From Actinoplanes sp. NBRC 103695 (GTDB lineage Bacteria > Actinomycetota > Actinomycetes > Mycobacteriales > Micromonosporaceae), in contig NZ_BSTL01000025.1 of NCBI RefSeq assembly GCF_030269485.1, forward strand, positions 82,162 to 146,161: a DNA stretch of 64,000 bases, in the 5' to 3' direction. This document shows positions 7,905 through 15,549 of this stretch, piece by piece. Each line of letters begins with the position of its first letter. The stretch's first letter is position 1. The position numbers and the translations under genes were made by a program. The notes under the pieces are model-generated. The model was not told the origin of the DNA, searched no databases, and saw only the letters and a list, made by a program, of their open reading frames with translations.

Positions 7905-8654
7905 TCAGGCCGAGGGCCTGATCTGAAAGCCTGCGGGCTGGCGCCCGGTCGTGGCGGCCAGTTCGGCGACCGTCGCGGCCGGGGTGGGGATCAGCGGGGT
8001 GGTGGCCAGCCAGGCGTAGATTTCGGGCAGGCTCAGGCCCGGTGGGACCGCTCCGACGAAGGCCTCGTAGTAGAGCGGGGTATTGGGCCCGATGCGCCAG
8101 CTCTCCACGAGGCTGCCGACGTCGACGGTGTCGAAGCCGAAGTCGTCGATCAGCTTGGTGACCTTTGCTTTGGCGGCGGGGTCGTCGCCGGTGATGGGCA
8201 GAGCGGTTCGGTCCGGGTCGCCGGCCGGGCGGGCCAGTTCGCGTAGCAGCCTGCCGTTGACGTCGTGGAACGCCTTGACCACGGATGAGCCGGACAGGAA
8301 CCGTTGCACGAGTTCACTGGAGGTCAGTTCGTCGGTGTCGAGTTCCGGGCGCGCCCAGCCAGTCATGGCCGGTGCGTAGTTCATGGTGTCGATCACCGTC
8401 GTACCGGCGAGCGGCTCCCGTGGCAATTGCTCGTAGTTGGCCAGCGGGATGGCCGCGACCACGAGGTCACCTGCCTGCGCCGCCTCGGCCGGGGTGGCGG
8501 CGCGGGCGAGCGGGCCAAGCTCGGCGATCAGGGCGCCGAGGCTCTCCGGCCCGCGTGAATTGCTGATGACCACGTGCCTACCGGCGATGACCGCGCTGCG
8601 GGCGATGGCGGAGCCGATGGTGCCGCTGCCGATGATGCCGAGCGTGCCGTTCAT
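7905..8654 (-). CDS. NADPH-dependent F420-reductase-like / NADP-binding oxidoreductase
   Basis: A 249-residue protein with an N-terminal Rossmann motif GIIGSGTIGSAIARSAV at residues 6-22 and the ISNSRGPESL segment that contacts the 2'-phosphate of NADP in the FNO/YadG group. The fold continues as the NAD(P)-binding domain of the 6-phosphogluconate dehydrogenase superfamily. It may reduce coenzyme F420 or act as a ketopantoate-reductase-like enzyme; the sequence does not decide. The gene is divergent from a MerR-family gene 97 bases away, the classical layout for regulation by that protein. Confidence 0.8.
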   Translation of the reverse strand: MNGTLGIIGSGTIGSAIARSAVIAGRHVVISNSRGPESLGALIAELGPLARAATPAEAAQAGDLVVAAIPLANYEQLPREPLAGTTVIDTMNYAPAMTGWARPELDTDELTSSELVQRFLSGSSVVKAFHDVNGRLLRELARPAGDPDRTALPITGDDPAAKAKVTKLIDDFGFDTVDVGSLVESWRIGPNTPLYYEAFVGAVPPGLSLPEIYAWLATTPLIPTPAATVAELAATTGRQPAGFQIRPSA

Positions 8655-8751
8655 ATGGCTGCTCCTCCGCGAAAGGGGATTGAAGGGGTGCGGTGGCTAC
8701 GCTAAGAGCTGCCATCGATGTGAGGTCCCGGTGATGTGGTGGTGGTCATAG

Positions 8752-9108
8752 GTGCGCATTGGGGAGTTGTCGGCCCGCACCGGTGCGAGCGTGCGCTCGC
8801 TGCGCTACTACGAGGAGCAGGGCCTGCTGACGGCCGAGCGGGACTCGGCGGGCCGCCGCCGCTATGCCGAGGCGGCCGTCGCCCGGGTGGCGCTGATCCG
8901 GCGAGGGTTCGCGGCCAGCTTGTCCAGCCGGGTGATCGCGGATCTGCTCCCGCTGCTCGATGCTGAATGCGTACCTCGTACACGGGCCCTGCTGGTCGCT
9001 GAGCAGGACCGGCTGGAGGCGCAGATCGCCGCGATGACCCAGGCCCGGGTACGCCTCAGCGAAGTCATCGCCATCGTGACTGACCCCACCTGGGAATGCG
9101 ACGCATAG
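8752..9108 (+). CDS. MerR-family transcriptional regulator
   Basis: A 118-residue regulator. The N-terminal winged helix-turn-helix is complete: MRIGELSARTGASVRSLRYYEEQGLL at residues 1-26, with the family's RYYE signature, and SAGRRRYAEAAVARVALI as the wing. A coiled dimerisation helix follows (residues 75-105). The only cysteines are isolated, so it is unlikely to be a metal sensor. The start is GTG at 8752. It is divergent from the NADP oxidoreductase gene and probably controls the shared 97-base region by twisting an over-long promoter spacer; the operator was not resolved. Confidence 0.85.
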   Translation: MRIGELSARTGASVRSLRYYEEQGLLTAERDSAGRRRYAEAAVARVALIRRGFAASLSSRVIADLLPLLDAECVPRTRALLVAEQDRLEAQIAAMTQARVRLSEVIAIVTDPTWECDA

Positions 9109-9431
9109 GCGTCCCGATCTACCACGTCGTGGGCGTGCACGCCTGATCGCCGGGCTGCCTCGAAAGGCGGCGACGTGCCTTCGAATCTGGCAACGCTCGA
9201 CATCCACGACAGCTTCGTCAGCCTCGCCTGCGCCCTCACCTGCTGGCACCTCTTGATCAAGTCCCGCAATCAGAGATCCACCGATGGGATTCGATCAAAC
9301 GCGGTGTGGCGGGCCAACGCCTTCTCACACCCGCCTGAAAGGCCTATAGGGCTGAGTCGAACTGGTCGCGCAAAAGGGGCATACCGGATGATTTGCGTCG
9401 TGGCCCGAGCCGGTGGGCGGCTACCGGGTGC
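9109..9431. other. intergenic stretch, no supported gene
   Basis: Open frames here lack good codon bias and starts. The stretch separates the MerR gene from a decayed open frame, and nothing further can be seen in it. Confidence 0.4.
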
Positions 9432-9584
9432 GTGTTCTCCCCGCCGCGCTTCGACTTCTCCGCCATGGACGGCTGGGTGTTCAACGCCGGCGACTACCCG
9501 GAACCGTGAGGCGCCGAACGCGCCGACCAGCGCGCCGCGCTTCTGTGTGACGCCGGGCTGACGCTCAGTTCCATGGAGTACTAA
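9432..9584 (+). pseudogene. tail of an unidentified gene with an in-frame stop
   Basis: The frame GTG 9432 to TAA 9582 has strong GC-ending codon use and reads FSAMDGWVFNAGDYPEP, then TGA at 9507-9509, then GAERADQRAALLCDAG to the end. A single TGG-to-TGA change would restore one open frame, so this looks like the last 50 codons of a gene lost by nonsense mutation and 5' truncation. The family is not recognised. It ends inside the convergent histidine kinase stop region. Confidence 0.4.
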
Positions 9585-10825
9585 CTGTGGTGCTCTTCCC
9601 GTTCGACTCGGGCAGCCCGAGAGCTTGACGCGAGGGCGGGCGAGTCGGGGAGGTGCGGCTCTGTCGTGGGCGCGAGGTATACCTCGACGACCAGGCCGCC
9701 GCCGTCTCGTGGAGTGGCGGTGGCAATGCCACCGCAGGCCGCGGCGACGGCGCGCACGATCGACAGCCCGAGTCCCGCGCCGTCGGTGCGCCCGGTGCGT
9801 TCGGCGCCGCGGTAGAACGGCTCGAACAGTCGCATGGCTTCGCCGTCGCTGATCACCGGGCCGGTGTTGCTGATCGTCAGGTGCCCGTCCGGGGTGAGCC
9901 GTACGAGCACCTCGCCGCCGGGCACGTTGTATCGCAGGGCGTTGTCCATCAGGTTGCGGACGAGTTGGGCGAGCAGCAGCCGGTCGCCGGTGACCGTGCA
10001 GCGGCCGGGCACGTCGAGCCGCAGCCCGGGCTGGTCGGGTCGGCGGTCCGCCGCCGCTTCCCGGGCAATCTGGCGGACGACGTCGTCGAACTCCACTGTC
10101 TCCCGCCCGCGCCGGCCCTGTTCCCCGCGGGCCAGGGTGAGCAGGCCGTTGATCAGCGCGGTGCACCGGTCGTTGTTGCGGAGCAGCTCGTCACGAACGC
10201 GCCGGACCCTGCTCGGATCGGTGGTCGCCAGCCCGATCTGCAACGTCGTACGGGCCACGGCCAGCGGAGTGCGCAGCTCATGCGAAGCGTTGGCGATGAA
10301 CCGTGCCTGTGCGCTGAAAGCGTCGTCGATCCGGGTCAGCAGGTCGTTGAAGGTGTCGGAGAGTTCCCGGAGTTCGTCGGCCGGGCCGTGCACGGCGATC
10401 CGTTCGTGCAGATTGGCGACGGAGATGCGGCGTGCCTGAGTGGTCATCGCATGGACCCGATTCAGCACCCGCCCGGTGACCCACCAGGCCAGAAGCCCGA
10501 CGATGACGGTCAGCACGGCGAACGCCACGATCCACTGGGTCACGATGGTGCCGATCGCATCGTCGCGCTGCACGGAGATCGAGTCCAGGATTGACAGGGC
10601 CGAGGGCTTCCCGTCCGATCCGGTCGCGCCGGACTCCACACCGGAAGTGGGGGCGGGTGGCGCTGATTGCAGGGCCGCGAGGTCGCGCTCGGAGAGGTTG
10701 CCGACCCTCGTGATCACGATGCGGTTCTGGACGAAGACCATGGTCACCACCGCGGCGGCCACGATGACGAAGACGCCGGTGTGCATGAGGGTGAGCCGCC
10801 AGCGCAGCGTGAGCCGGTTCAGCAT
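9581..10825 (-). CDS. two-component sensor histidine kinase
   Basis: A 414-residue membrane kinase. Transmembrane helix 1 is at residues 11-33 and helix 2 at about 103-124, enclosing an extracytoplasmic sensor loop of about 70 residues. A HAMP linker follows. HisKA contains ASHELRTPLAVA with the phospho-accepting His near residue 181. The HATPase domain shows the N box (NLMDNALRYN) and G box (GAGLGLSIVRAV). The ATG at 10825 overlaps the response regulator stop by seven bases. The pair is transcribed away from the adaptor/ABC operon at 11652, which it probably controls. Such CseC/VanS-like kinases in actinobacteria respond to envelope stress or antimicrobial peptides; the actual signal is unknown. 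Confidence 0.93.
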   Translation of the reverse strand: MLNRLTLRWRLTLMHTGVFVIVAAAVVTMVFVQNRIVITRVGNLSERDLAALQSAPPAPTSGVESGATGSDGKPSALSILDSISVQRDDAIGTIVTQWIVAFAVLTVIVGLLAWWVTGRVLNRVHAMTTQARRISVANLHERIAVHGPADELRELSDTFNDLLTRIDDAFSAQARFIANASHELRTPLAVARTTLQIGLATTDPSRVRRVRDELLRNNDRCTALINGLLTLARGEQGRRGRETVEFDDVVRQIAREAAADRRPDQPGLRLDVPGRCTVTGDRLLLAQLVRNLMDNALRYNVPGGEVLVRLTPDGHLTISNTGPVISDGEAMRLFEPFYRGAERTGRTDGAGLGLSIVRAVAAACGGIATATPRDGGGLVVEVYLAPTTEPHLPDSPALASSSRAARVEREEHHS

Positions 10826-11487
10826 GCCGGGCCGGCCATCCGGTAGCCGACGCCGGGCAGAGTGTCGATGATGGAGGGTTCGCCGAGCTTCGCCCGGAGC
10901 CGGGACATGGTCACCCGTACGGCATTGGTGAACGGATCCGCGTGTTCGTCCCACACCGTACGCAGCAGTTCCTCGGCGCTGAGGATCGTGCCGTTCGCGG
11001 CCATCAAGGCTGCCAGCACACCGAATTCCTTGTTCGACAGCGGGACCGGGCGGCCGGCGCGTGTCACATGTCGCTGAGCCGAGTCGAGCGTGATGTCCTC
11101 GTGGCGCAGCACCGGAGGCACGGCCGGTTGGGAGCGACGGCCGAGCGCGTCGAGGCGGGCGACGAGTTCGTCGAAGTCGAACGGTTTGCCGAGGTAGTCG
11201 TCGGCGCCGAGCCGTAGACCGGAAACGCGCTCAGCGACCTCGGCGAGCGCGGTGAGCATCAGCACACGGGCGCGTCCGCCGGTTTCCATGATGCGTCGGC
11301 AGACCTCGTCGCCGTGCGTACCGGGCAGGTCCCGGTCGAGAACGACCACGTCGTAACAGTCGGTGACGAGCTTGTCCAATGCGGTATCGCCGTCATGGGC
11401 GACGTCGACTGACATCGCCCGGTCACGTAACCCTTCGGCGATGTAGCCGGCGAGGAGCTTCTCGTCCTCCACCACAAGCACGCGCAT
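10819..11487 (-). CDS. OmpR/PhoB-family response regulator
   Basis: A 222-residue regulator. In the receiver domain (1-120) the acidic pair is E7/D8 in VVEDE, phospho-acceptor D51 is in VVLDRDLPG, and K101 is in GKPF. The C-terminal winged helix (about 130-218) has the OmpR recognition segment (FTNAVRVTMSRLRAKLG) and the closing IDTLPGVGYRM. The ATG at 11487 is chosen over a much longer upstream frame that would cross the repeat-bearing promoter. It is co-transcribed with the downstream kinase (seven-base overlap). CGGTGAAAC direct repeats, 11 bases apart, lie about 80-100 bases upstream and are its likely target. Confidence 0.94.
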   Translation of the reverse strand: MRVLVVEDEKLLAGYIAEGLRDRAMSVDVAHDGDTALDKLVTDCYDVVVLDRDLPGTHGDEVCRRIMETGGRARVLMLTALAEVAERVSGLRLGADDYLGKPFDFDELVARLDALGRRSQPAVPPVLRHEDITLDSAQRHVTRAGRPVPLSNKEFGVLAALMAANGTILSAEELLRTVWDEHADPFTNAVRVTMSRLRAKLGEPSIIDTLPGVGYRMAGPAC

Positions 11488-11525
11488 GGCCACCTCCGGG
11501 TGCGGATCTCGCGTCGACCGTAGCT

Positions 11526-11590
11526 CCGGTGGTGTTTCACCGGCATAACAGCAGCTGGCCGGCCACGGTGAAACGCCGGTGAAACACCGG
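11526..11590. promoter_or_regulatory. repeat cluster, probable response-regulator operator
   Basis: CGGTGAAAC occurs at 11566-11574 and again at 11577-11585, an exact 11-base period, one helical turn, as OmpR-family dimers require. An inverted copy GTTTCACC lies at 11534-11541. The outer bases form CCGGTG...CACCGG palindromes at 11526-11543 and 11576-11590. The cluster sits between the divergent response regulator gene and the lipoprotein/ABC operon, so one factor could control both. Confidence 0.65.
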
Positions 11591-11651
11591 ACGCCGTAGA
11601 ACTTCGGGTCGTACCGGCGGTTGCCGGCCGAGCACGACCCGAGGAGTGGAT

Positions 11652-12173
11652 ATGCGCAACGTGACATCGCACCGCCGGCCCCTGATCCGGACGGCCGCGC
11701 TCGGACTGATGCTGACCGTGAGCTGTGCGCTCACCGGTTGTGGTGACTCCGGAGGGTCGAAGGACGGGATCGCCACCGGCGGAGGGAAGGATGCCGCGGT
11801 CACCCCGAGCGCGTCGGCGGCAGGCAATGACCCCGCGCAGTGGACGAAGTGCCTGCGGGACAACGGGATCGACGTCAAGGACCCGCAGCCCGGAACGGGA
11901 CCGGACTTGCCGGCCGACAGTCCGGCTCTCACGGCGGCGATGGACAAGTGCAAGCAGTACGAGACCAGTCAGAGCGGCAGCACCGGAGTCAACCCGAACG
12001 ATCCCAAGCAGGAGGCGCAGCGGCGCAAGTTCGCCAAATGCATGCGTGACCAGGGCGTCGACTGGCCCGACCCGGTCCCGGGTCAGGGGATGAAGGTGCC
12101 CGCGCAGACCCCGGAACTCGCGGCCGCGTTCCAGAAGTGCATGCAGCAGGTCCCGGTGGACGGCAGCAAGTGA
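11652..12173 (+). CDS. lipoprotein with paired Cys-Met/Leu-Arg repeats
   Basis: A 173-residue exported lipoprotein. The signal peptide ends in the lipobox LTGC (Cys about residue 32). The mature part has a Gly/Ser linker and two similar units, KCLRDNGIDVKDP and KCMRDQGVDWPDP, each followed by a further cysteine (MDKCKQ; QKCMQQ), giving four cysteines that could form two disulfides. GAGGAG lies directly before ATG 11652. It is the first gene of the lipoprotein-adaptor-ATPase-permease operon and overlaps the adaptor gene by four bases. Lipoproteins of this kind commonly precede MacA/MacB-like systems in actinobacteria; the role is not established. Confidence 0.8.
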   Translation: MRNVTSHRRPLIRTAALGLMLTVSCALTGCGDSGGSKDGIATGGGKDAAVTPSASAAGNDPAQWTKCLRDNGIDVKDPQPGTGPDLPADSPALTAAMDKCKQYETSQSGSTGVNPNDPKQEAQRRKFAKCMRDQGVDWPDPVPGQGMKVPAQTPELAAAFQKCMQQVPVDGSK

Positions 12174-13237
12174 GGAAGCGTACGAAGGTGGCGGTGGTCG
12201 CCGTGGCGGTGACCGCCGCCGTGATCGCCGGGTCCGTGGTGATCCTCACCCGCGACGACCGCGGGGGCGAGCAGGTCGCGGCCGGCCAGGATCTGACGAC
12301 ACCGGTGGTGAAGACCGATCTGGTGGAGACCCAGCAGGTCGACGGAACCCTCGGCTACGCGGGGACGGTCTCCGTCGAGACCGACCGGAGCTCGATCGTG
12401 ACCTGGCTTCCGCAGCCGGGTGACACCATCACCCGAGGACAGCATGTGTACGACGGCGACAACCAGCCGGTGCCGTTGCTGTATGGAAAGCTGCCGTTCT
12501 GGCGCGAGTTGTACCACGGTGTCGCCGACGGTCCGGACGTCCGGATTCTCGAACAGAACCTGCGGAAGCTCGGCTACGGGGGTGGCCTGAACGTGGACGA
12601 CGAGTTCACCGCCGCCACGGCCGCGGCGGTGCGGAAATGGCAGAAGGCTCTCGGCGCCGAACGCACCGGCCGGGTCAAGGTCGGCGACGTGGTCGTGCTC
12701 CCCGGCGCCATCCGGGTGGCCGAGGTCAAAGCCAAGATAGGTACACGCGCGGCCGGTGAGGTCCTCACCGCGACCGGTGTACGAAAGCAGGTGACTGTCG
12801 ACCTGCCGCCCACCAAGTCGGCGCTGGCGGTCCGCGGCAGCAAGGTCACCGTGGGATTGCCGGACGGTAAGAACGCGAGCGGAAAGGTCGTCACGGTCGG
12901 TACGACGGCCAAGGCTCCTTCGGGCGATGACGACGGTGGCGACAAAACCCCCACCTTGCCCGTCGTCATCGCGTTGGACGATCCCGCGGTGACGGGCGCC
13001 CTGGACGGTGCGCCGGTCACGGTCGACTTCCGGGGAACCGTACACAAAGGGGTCTTCGCCGTGCCGGTCAACGCCTTGCTGGCACTGGCCGAGGGTGGCT
13101 TCGGGGTCCAGGCCGTCGCCGGCGACGGCACGAAGCGGATCGTCGTGGTCGAACTCGGCGCGTTCGCCGGCGGCCGGGTCGAGATCAAGGGCAACGGGCT
13201 GACGGCGGGCATGAAAGTGACGGTGCCGGCAACATGA
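12170..13237 (+). CDS. MacA/HlyD-like adaptor with peptidoglycan-binding domain
   Basis: A 355-residue membrane-anchored adaptor. The N-terminal helix (residues 6-25) anchors it. The first biotinyl-like half (VSVETDRSSIVTWLPQPGDTI) is followed by a PG_binding_1 unit around residues 120-155 (VRILEQNLRKLGYGG...VRKWQKALG). A beta-barrel/membrane-proximal region closes the protein (ALAVRGSKVTVGLPDG). The GTG start overlaps the lipoprotein stop (GTGA). Embedded peptidoglycan-binding units are typical of the Gram-positive efflux adaptor variant. It probably couples the ABC transporter encoded just downstream to the wall; the stop overlaps the ATPase start by four bases. Confidence 0.85.
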   Translation: MRKRTKVAVVAVAVTAAVIAGSVVILTRDDRGGEQVAAGQDLTTPVVKTDLVETQQVDGTLGYAGTVSVETDRSSIVTWLPQPGDTITRGQHVYDGDNQPVPLLYGKLPFWRELYHGVADGPDVRILEQNLRKLGYGGGLNVDDEFTAATAAAVRKWQKALGAERTGRVKVGDVVVLPGAIRVAEVKAKIGTRAAGEVLTATGVRKQVTVDLPPTKSALAVRGSKVTVGLPDGKNASGKVVTVGTTAKAPSGDDDGGDKTPTLPVVIALDDPAVTGALDGAPVTVDFRGTVHKGVFAVPVNALLALAEGGFGVQAVAGDGTKRIVVVELGAFAGGRVEIKGNGLTAGMKVTVPAT

Positions 13238-13932
13238 CTGAAGCACCTCCGGTCATCGAACTGGATCGGGTCACCAAGTCCTATCCCGGCGGCGTACGCG
13301 CGCTCCACGACGCCTCACTGCGGATCTGGCCGGACGAGCTGACCGCGATCGTCGGGCCCTCCGGATCCGGGAAGTCCACCATGTTGCAGCTCATGGGCAC
13401 CCTGGACCGCCCGACCAGCGGGACGGTGCGCATCCTCGGGCACGACGTCGCCGAACTCGACGACGTCCAACTGTCGGCGGTACGCGCGAACTGGATCGGC
13501 TTCGTCTTTCAGCAGTTCTACCTCACCTCCCACCTGACGGCCGTGCAGAACGTCGCCAACGGGCTCTTCTATCACGGAATCGCCCGCAAGAAACGGCTGC
13601 GCGAGGCGGCCACGGCGCTGGAACGAGTCGGCCTCGGCCACCGGCTGGGACACCGCCCCCAGGAACTGTCCGGAGGCGAACGCCAGCGGGTCGCGATCGC
13701 CCGCGCGCTGGTGGCCCGGCCGGCCATCGTGCTCGCCGACGAGCCCACCGGTGCGCTGGACTCCCGCTCCGGCGACACCATCATCGAGCTGTTGCACGAA
13801 TTGCACAGTGAGGGCACCACGATCACGGTGATCACCCATGACAACGGCATCGCCGCCGCGTTCGACCGTCAGGTGGAGATCCTCGACGGTGAGATCCGCT
13901 CCGACCGCAGCGCCAGGTTGGGCGCCGCATGA
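13234..13932 (+). CDS. ABC transporter ATPase, MacB/LolD type
   Basis: A 232-residue ATPase. Walker A is GPSGSGKST near residue 42, the Q-loop is in FVFQQFYL, the signature is LSGGERQRVAIARAL near residue 143, Walker B is IVLADEPTGALDS near residue 164, and the switch histidine is in VITHD. The class is the lipoprotein-release/macrolide-export group that powers MacB-like permeases by mechanotransmission rather than substrate passage. It overlaps both neighbours by four bases. Confidence 0.95.
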   Translation: MTEAPPVIELDRVTKSYPGGVRALHDASLRIWPDELTAIVGPSGSGKSTMLQLMGTLDRPTSGTVRILGHDVAELDDVQLSAVRANWIGFVFQQFYLTSHLTAVQNVANGLFYHGIARKKRLREAATALERVGLGHRLGHRPQELSGGERQRVAIARALVARPAIVLADEPTGALDSRSGDTIIELLHELHSEGTTITVITHDNGIAAAFDRQVEILDGEIRSDRSARLGAA

Positions 13933-15149
13933 ACCCGTCAATCGCCACCACGCCCTCGCCGCCGCTGCCTCGAACGGCACGGCTGCGCACCAGCGACCTC
14001 ATCGGCGTTGGTCTGCTCGGACTGCGCGGCCGGCCATTGCGCGCGATCCTGTCCGGGCTGGGCATCGCGATCGGGATCGCCGCGATGGTCGCGGTGCTGG
14101 GCGTCGGCGCCGCCAGCCAGGCTCAGCTCCTGGACAAGATCGCCGGCCTGGGCACCAACCTGCTGACTGTCGAACCGGGACAGAATCTGGTCGGCCAGAA
14201 CCCCCCGCTGCCCGACGAGGTCGTCGACATGATCAAACGGATCGGCCCCATCCAGTCGGCCACCGCGACCGGAACCGTCAAGGGCGCAACCGTACGGCGC
14301 ACCGACAAGATCGACCCGCGCGAGTCGCAGGGCATCGAAGTCGCCGCCGCCCGCCTGGATCTGCTGGACACCCTCGGCGGCAAGCTGGCCGGCGGAACCT
14401 GGCTGAACCAGGCAACCGCGCGGTACCCGGCCATCGTCCTCGGCTCGACGACCGCCCAGTTGCTCGGCGCCGAACCCGGAGGGCAGGTGTTCATCTCCGG
14501 CCAGTGGTTCACCGTGATCGGTGTCCTGGAACCGCTCGACCTGGCCCCGGAGATCAACACCTCCGCCCTGGTCGGCTGGGACGTCGCCACCGGCCGCCTC
14601 GGATTCGACGGCCACCCGACCCGCGTCTACACCCGTTCCGTCGACGAATCCGTGGACGCGGTGCGAGCAGTCCTGGCGCGTACCGCCAACCCGCAAGATC
14701 CGAGTGCGGTGAAGGTGAGCCGGCCATCGGACGCGCTCACCGCGCAACTGGCCGCCAAGAACACCTTCAACAGCCTCTTGATCGGACTGGGCGCGGTATC
14801 CCTGCTGGTCGGCGGTGTCGGCGTCGCCAACACAATGATCATTTCGGTGCTGGAACGCCGCCAGGAGATCGGACTACGGCGTGCTCTCGGCGCCCGACGA
14901 CGCCAGATCCTGCTCCAGTTCCTCACCGAGGCAGTCGCGCTCTCCGTACTCGGCGGCCTGGCCGGCGCCGCGATCGGCCTCGCCGGTGTCACCGTCTACG
15001 CCACGTTCCAGGGCTGGCCGACGGTCATCCCGACAACCGGAATCGCAGGCGGCGTCACCGCCTCGATCGCGATCGGCGCCATCGCCGGCCTCTATCCGGC
15101 CATGCGCGCCGGACGCCTCCCCCCAACGGAAGCGCTGACCGCCGGCTGA
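13929..15149 (+). CDS. MacB/FtsX-family ABC permease
   Basis: A 406-residue permease with the MacB layout. There is one N-terminal transmembrane helix (about 37-60, LSGLGIAIGIAAMVAVLGVG), a large extracytoplasmic domain (65-275) and three C-terminal helices with the FtsX signature. The signature includes LVGGVGVANTMIISVLERRQEIGLRRALGA split over helix 2 and its loop, and the coupling segment PTEAL at the end. It forms the transporter with the ATPase and adaptor upstream. Likely roles are export of a peptide, antibiotic or lipoprotein, under control of the divergent two-component system. Confidence 0.93.
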   Translation: MNPSIATTPSPPLPRTARLRTSDLIGVGLLGLRGRPLRAILSGLGIAIGIAAMVAVLGVGAASQAQLLDKIAGLGTNLLTVEPGQNLVGQNPPLPDEVVDMIKRIGPIQSATATGTVKGATVRRTDKIDPRESQGIEVAAARLDLLDTLGGKLAGGTWLNQATARYPAIVLGSTTAQLLGAEPGGQVFISGQWFTVIGVLEPLDLAPEINTSALVGWDVATGRLGFDGHPTRVYTRSVDESVDAVRAVLARTANPQDPSAVKVSRPSDALTAQLAAKNTFNSLLIGLGAVSLLVGGVGVANTMIISVLERRQEIGLRRALGARRRQILLQFLTEAVALSVLGGLAGAAIGLAGVTVYATFQGWPTVIPTTGIAGGVTASIAIGAIAGLYPAMRAGRLPPTEALTAG

Positions 15150-15183
15150 CCAACCCAGACGTACGAGCCACAGGATCCTCCGC

Positions 15184-15324
15184 TTGCCGCGGGTGCACTT
15201 CGCGATCACGCGAAGCCACGAGCGCGCCTTGCTGGCCGCGGGTGGAAGCGGCGACGACGGACCGGTTGCCGAGATCGTCGAGGAGATCGATGAGTGCTGG
15301 AACGATCGACTGGAGGTCGACACG
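15184..15324 (+). pseudogene. N-terminal fragment of a DUF1877/YfbM-like protein
   Basis: From TTG 15184 the frame reads RVHFAITRSHERALLAAG then AEIVEEIDECW, which is the beginning of the DUF1877 family as I recall it. After about residue 47 (LEVDTD) the resemblance stops and codon bias is lost, while family members continue for another 100 residues. It is therefore a 3'-truncated remnant. The 225 bases that follow, up to the TPR gene, show nothing further. Confidence 0.5.
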
Positions 15325-15549
15325 GACATGCCGTCCGCAGTTCGAGCCTCGATGTCAGGCAGCGCAGCAGAATTTCGCTCTCGCGGTCATGGTTCCCATC
15401 TTGACCTCGGCGCAACTTGCCGTCGTTCCGTCGAACATCCTCTTTAGACCAACCCGTCACGATCACCAAGCCGGCTGGGTTCTGCGCAACGGAAACTTTG
15501 CCGGATCGAGGGAGTGCATCGATCACGGTCGAAGCGGGACTATGAGCTG

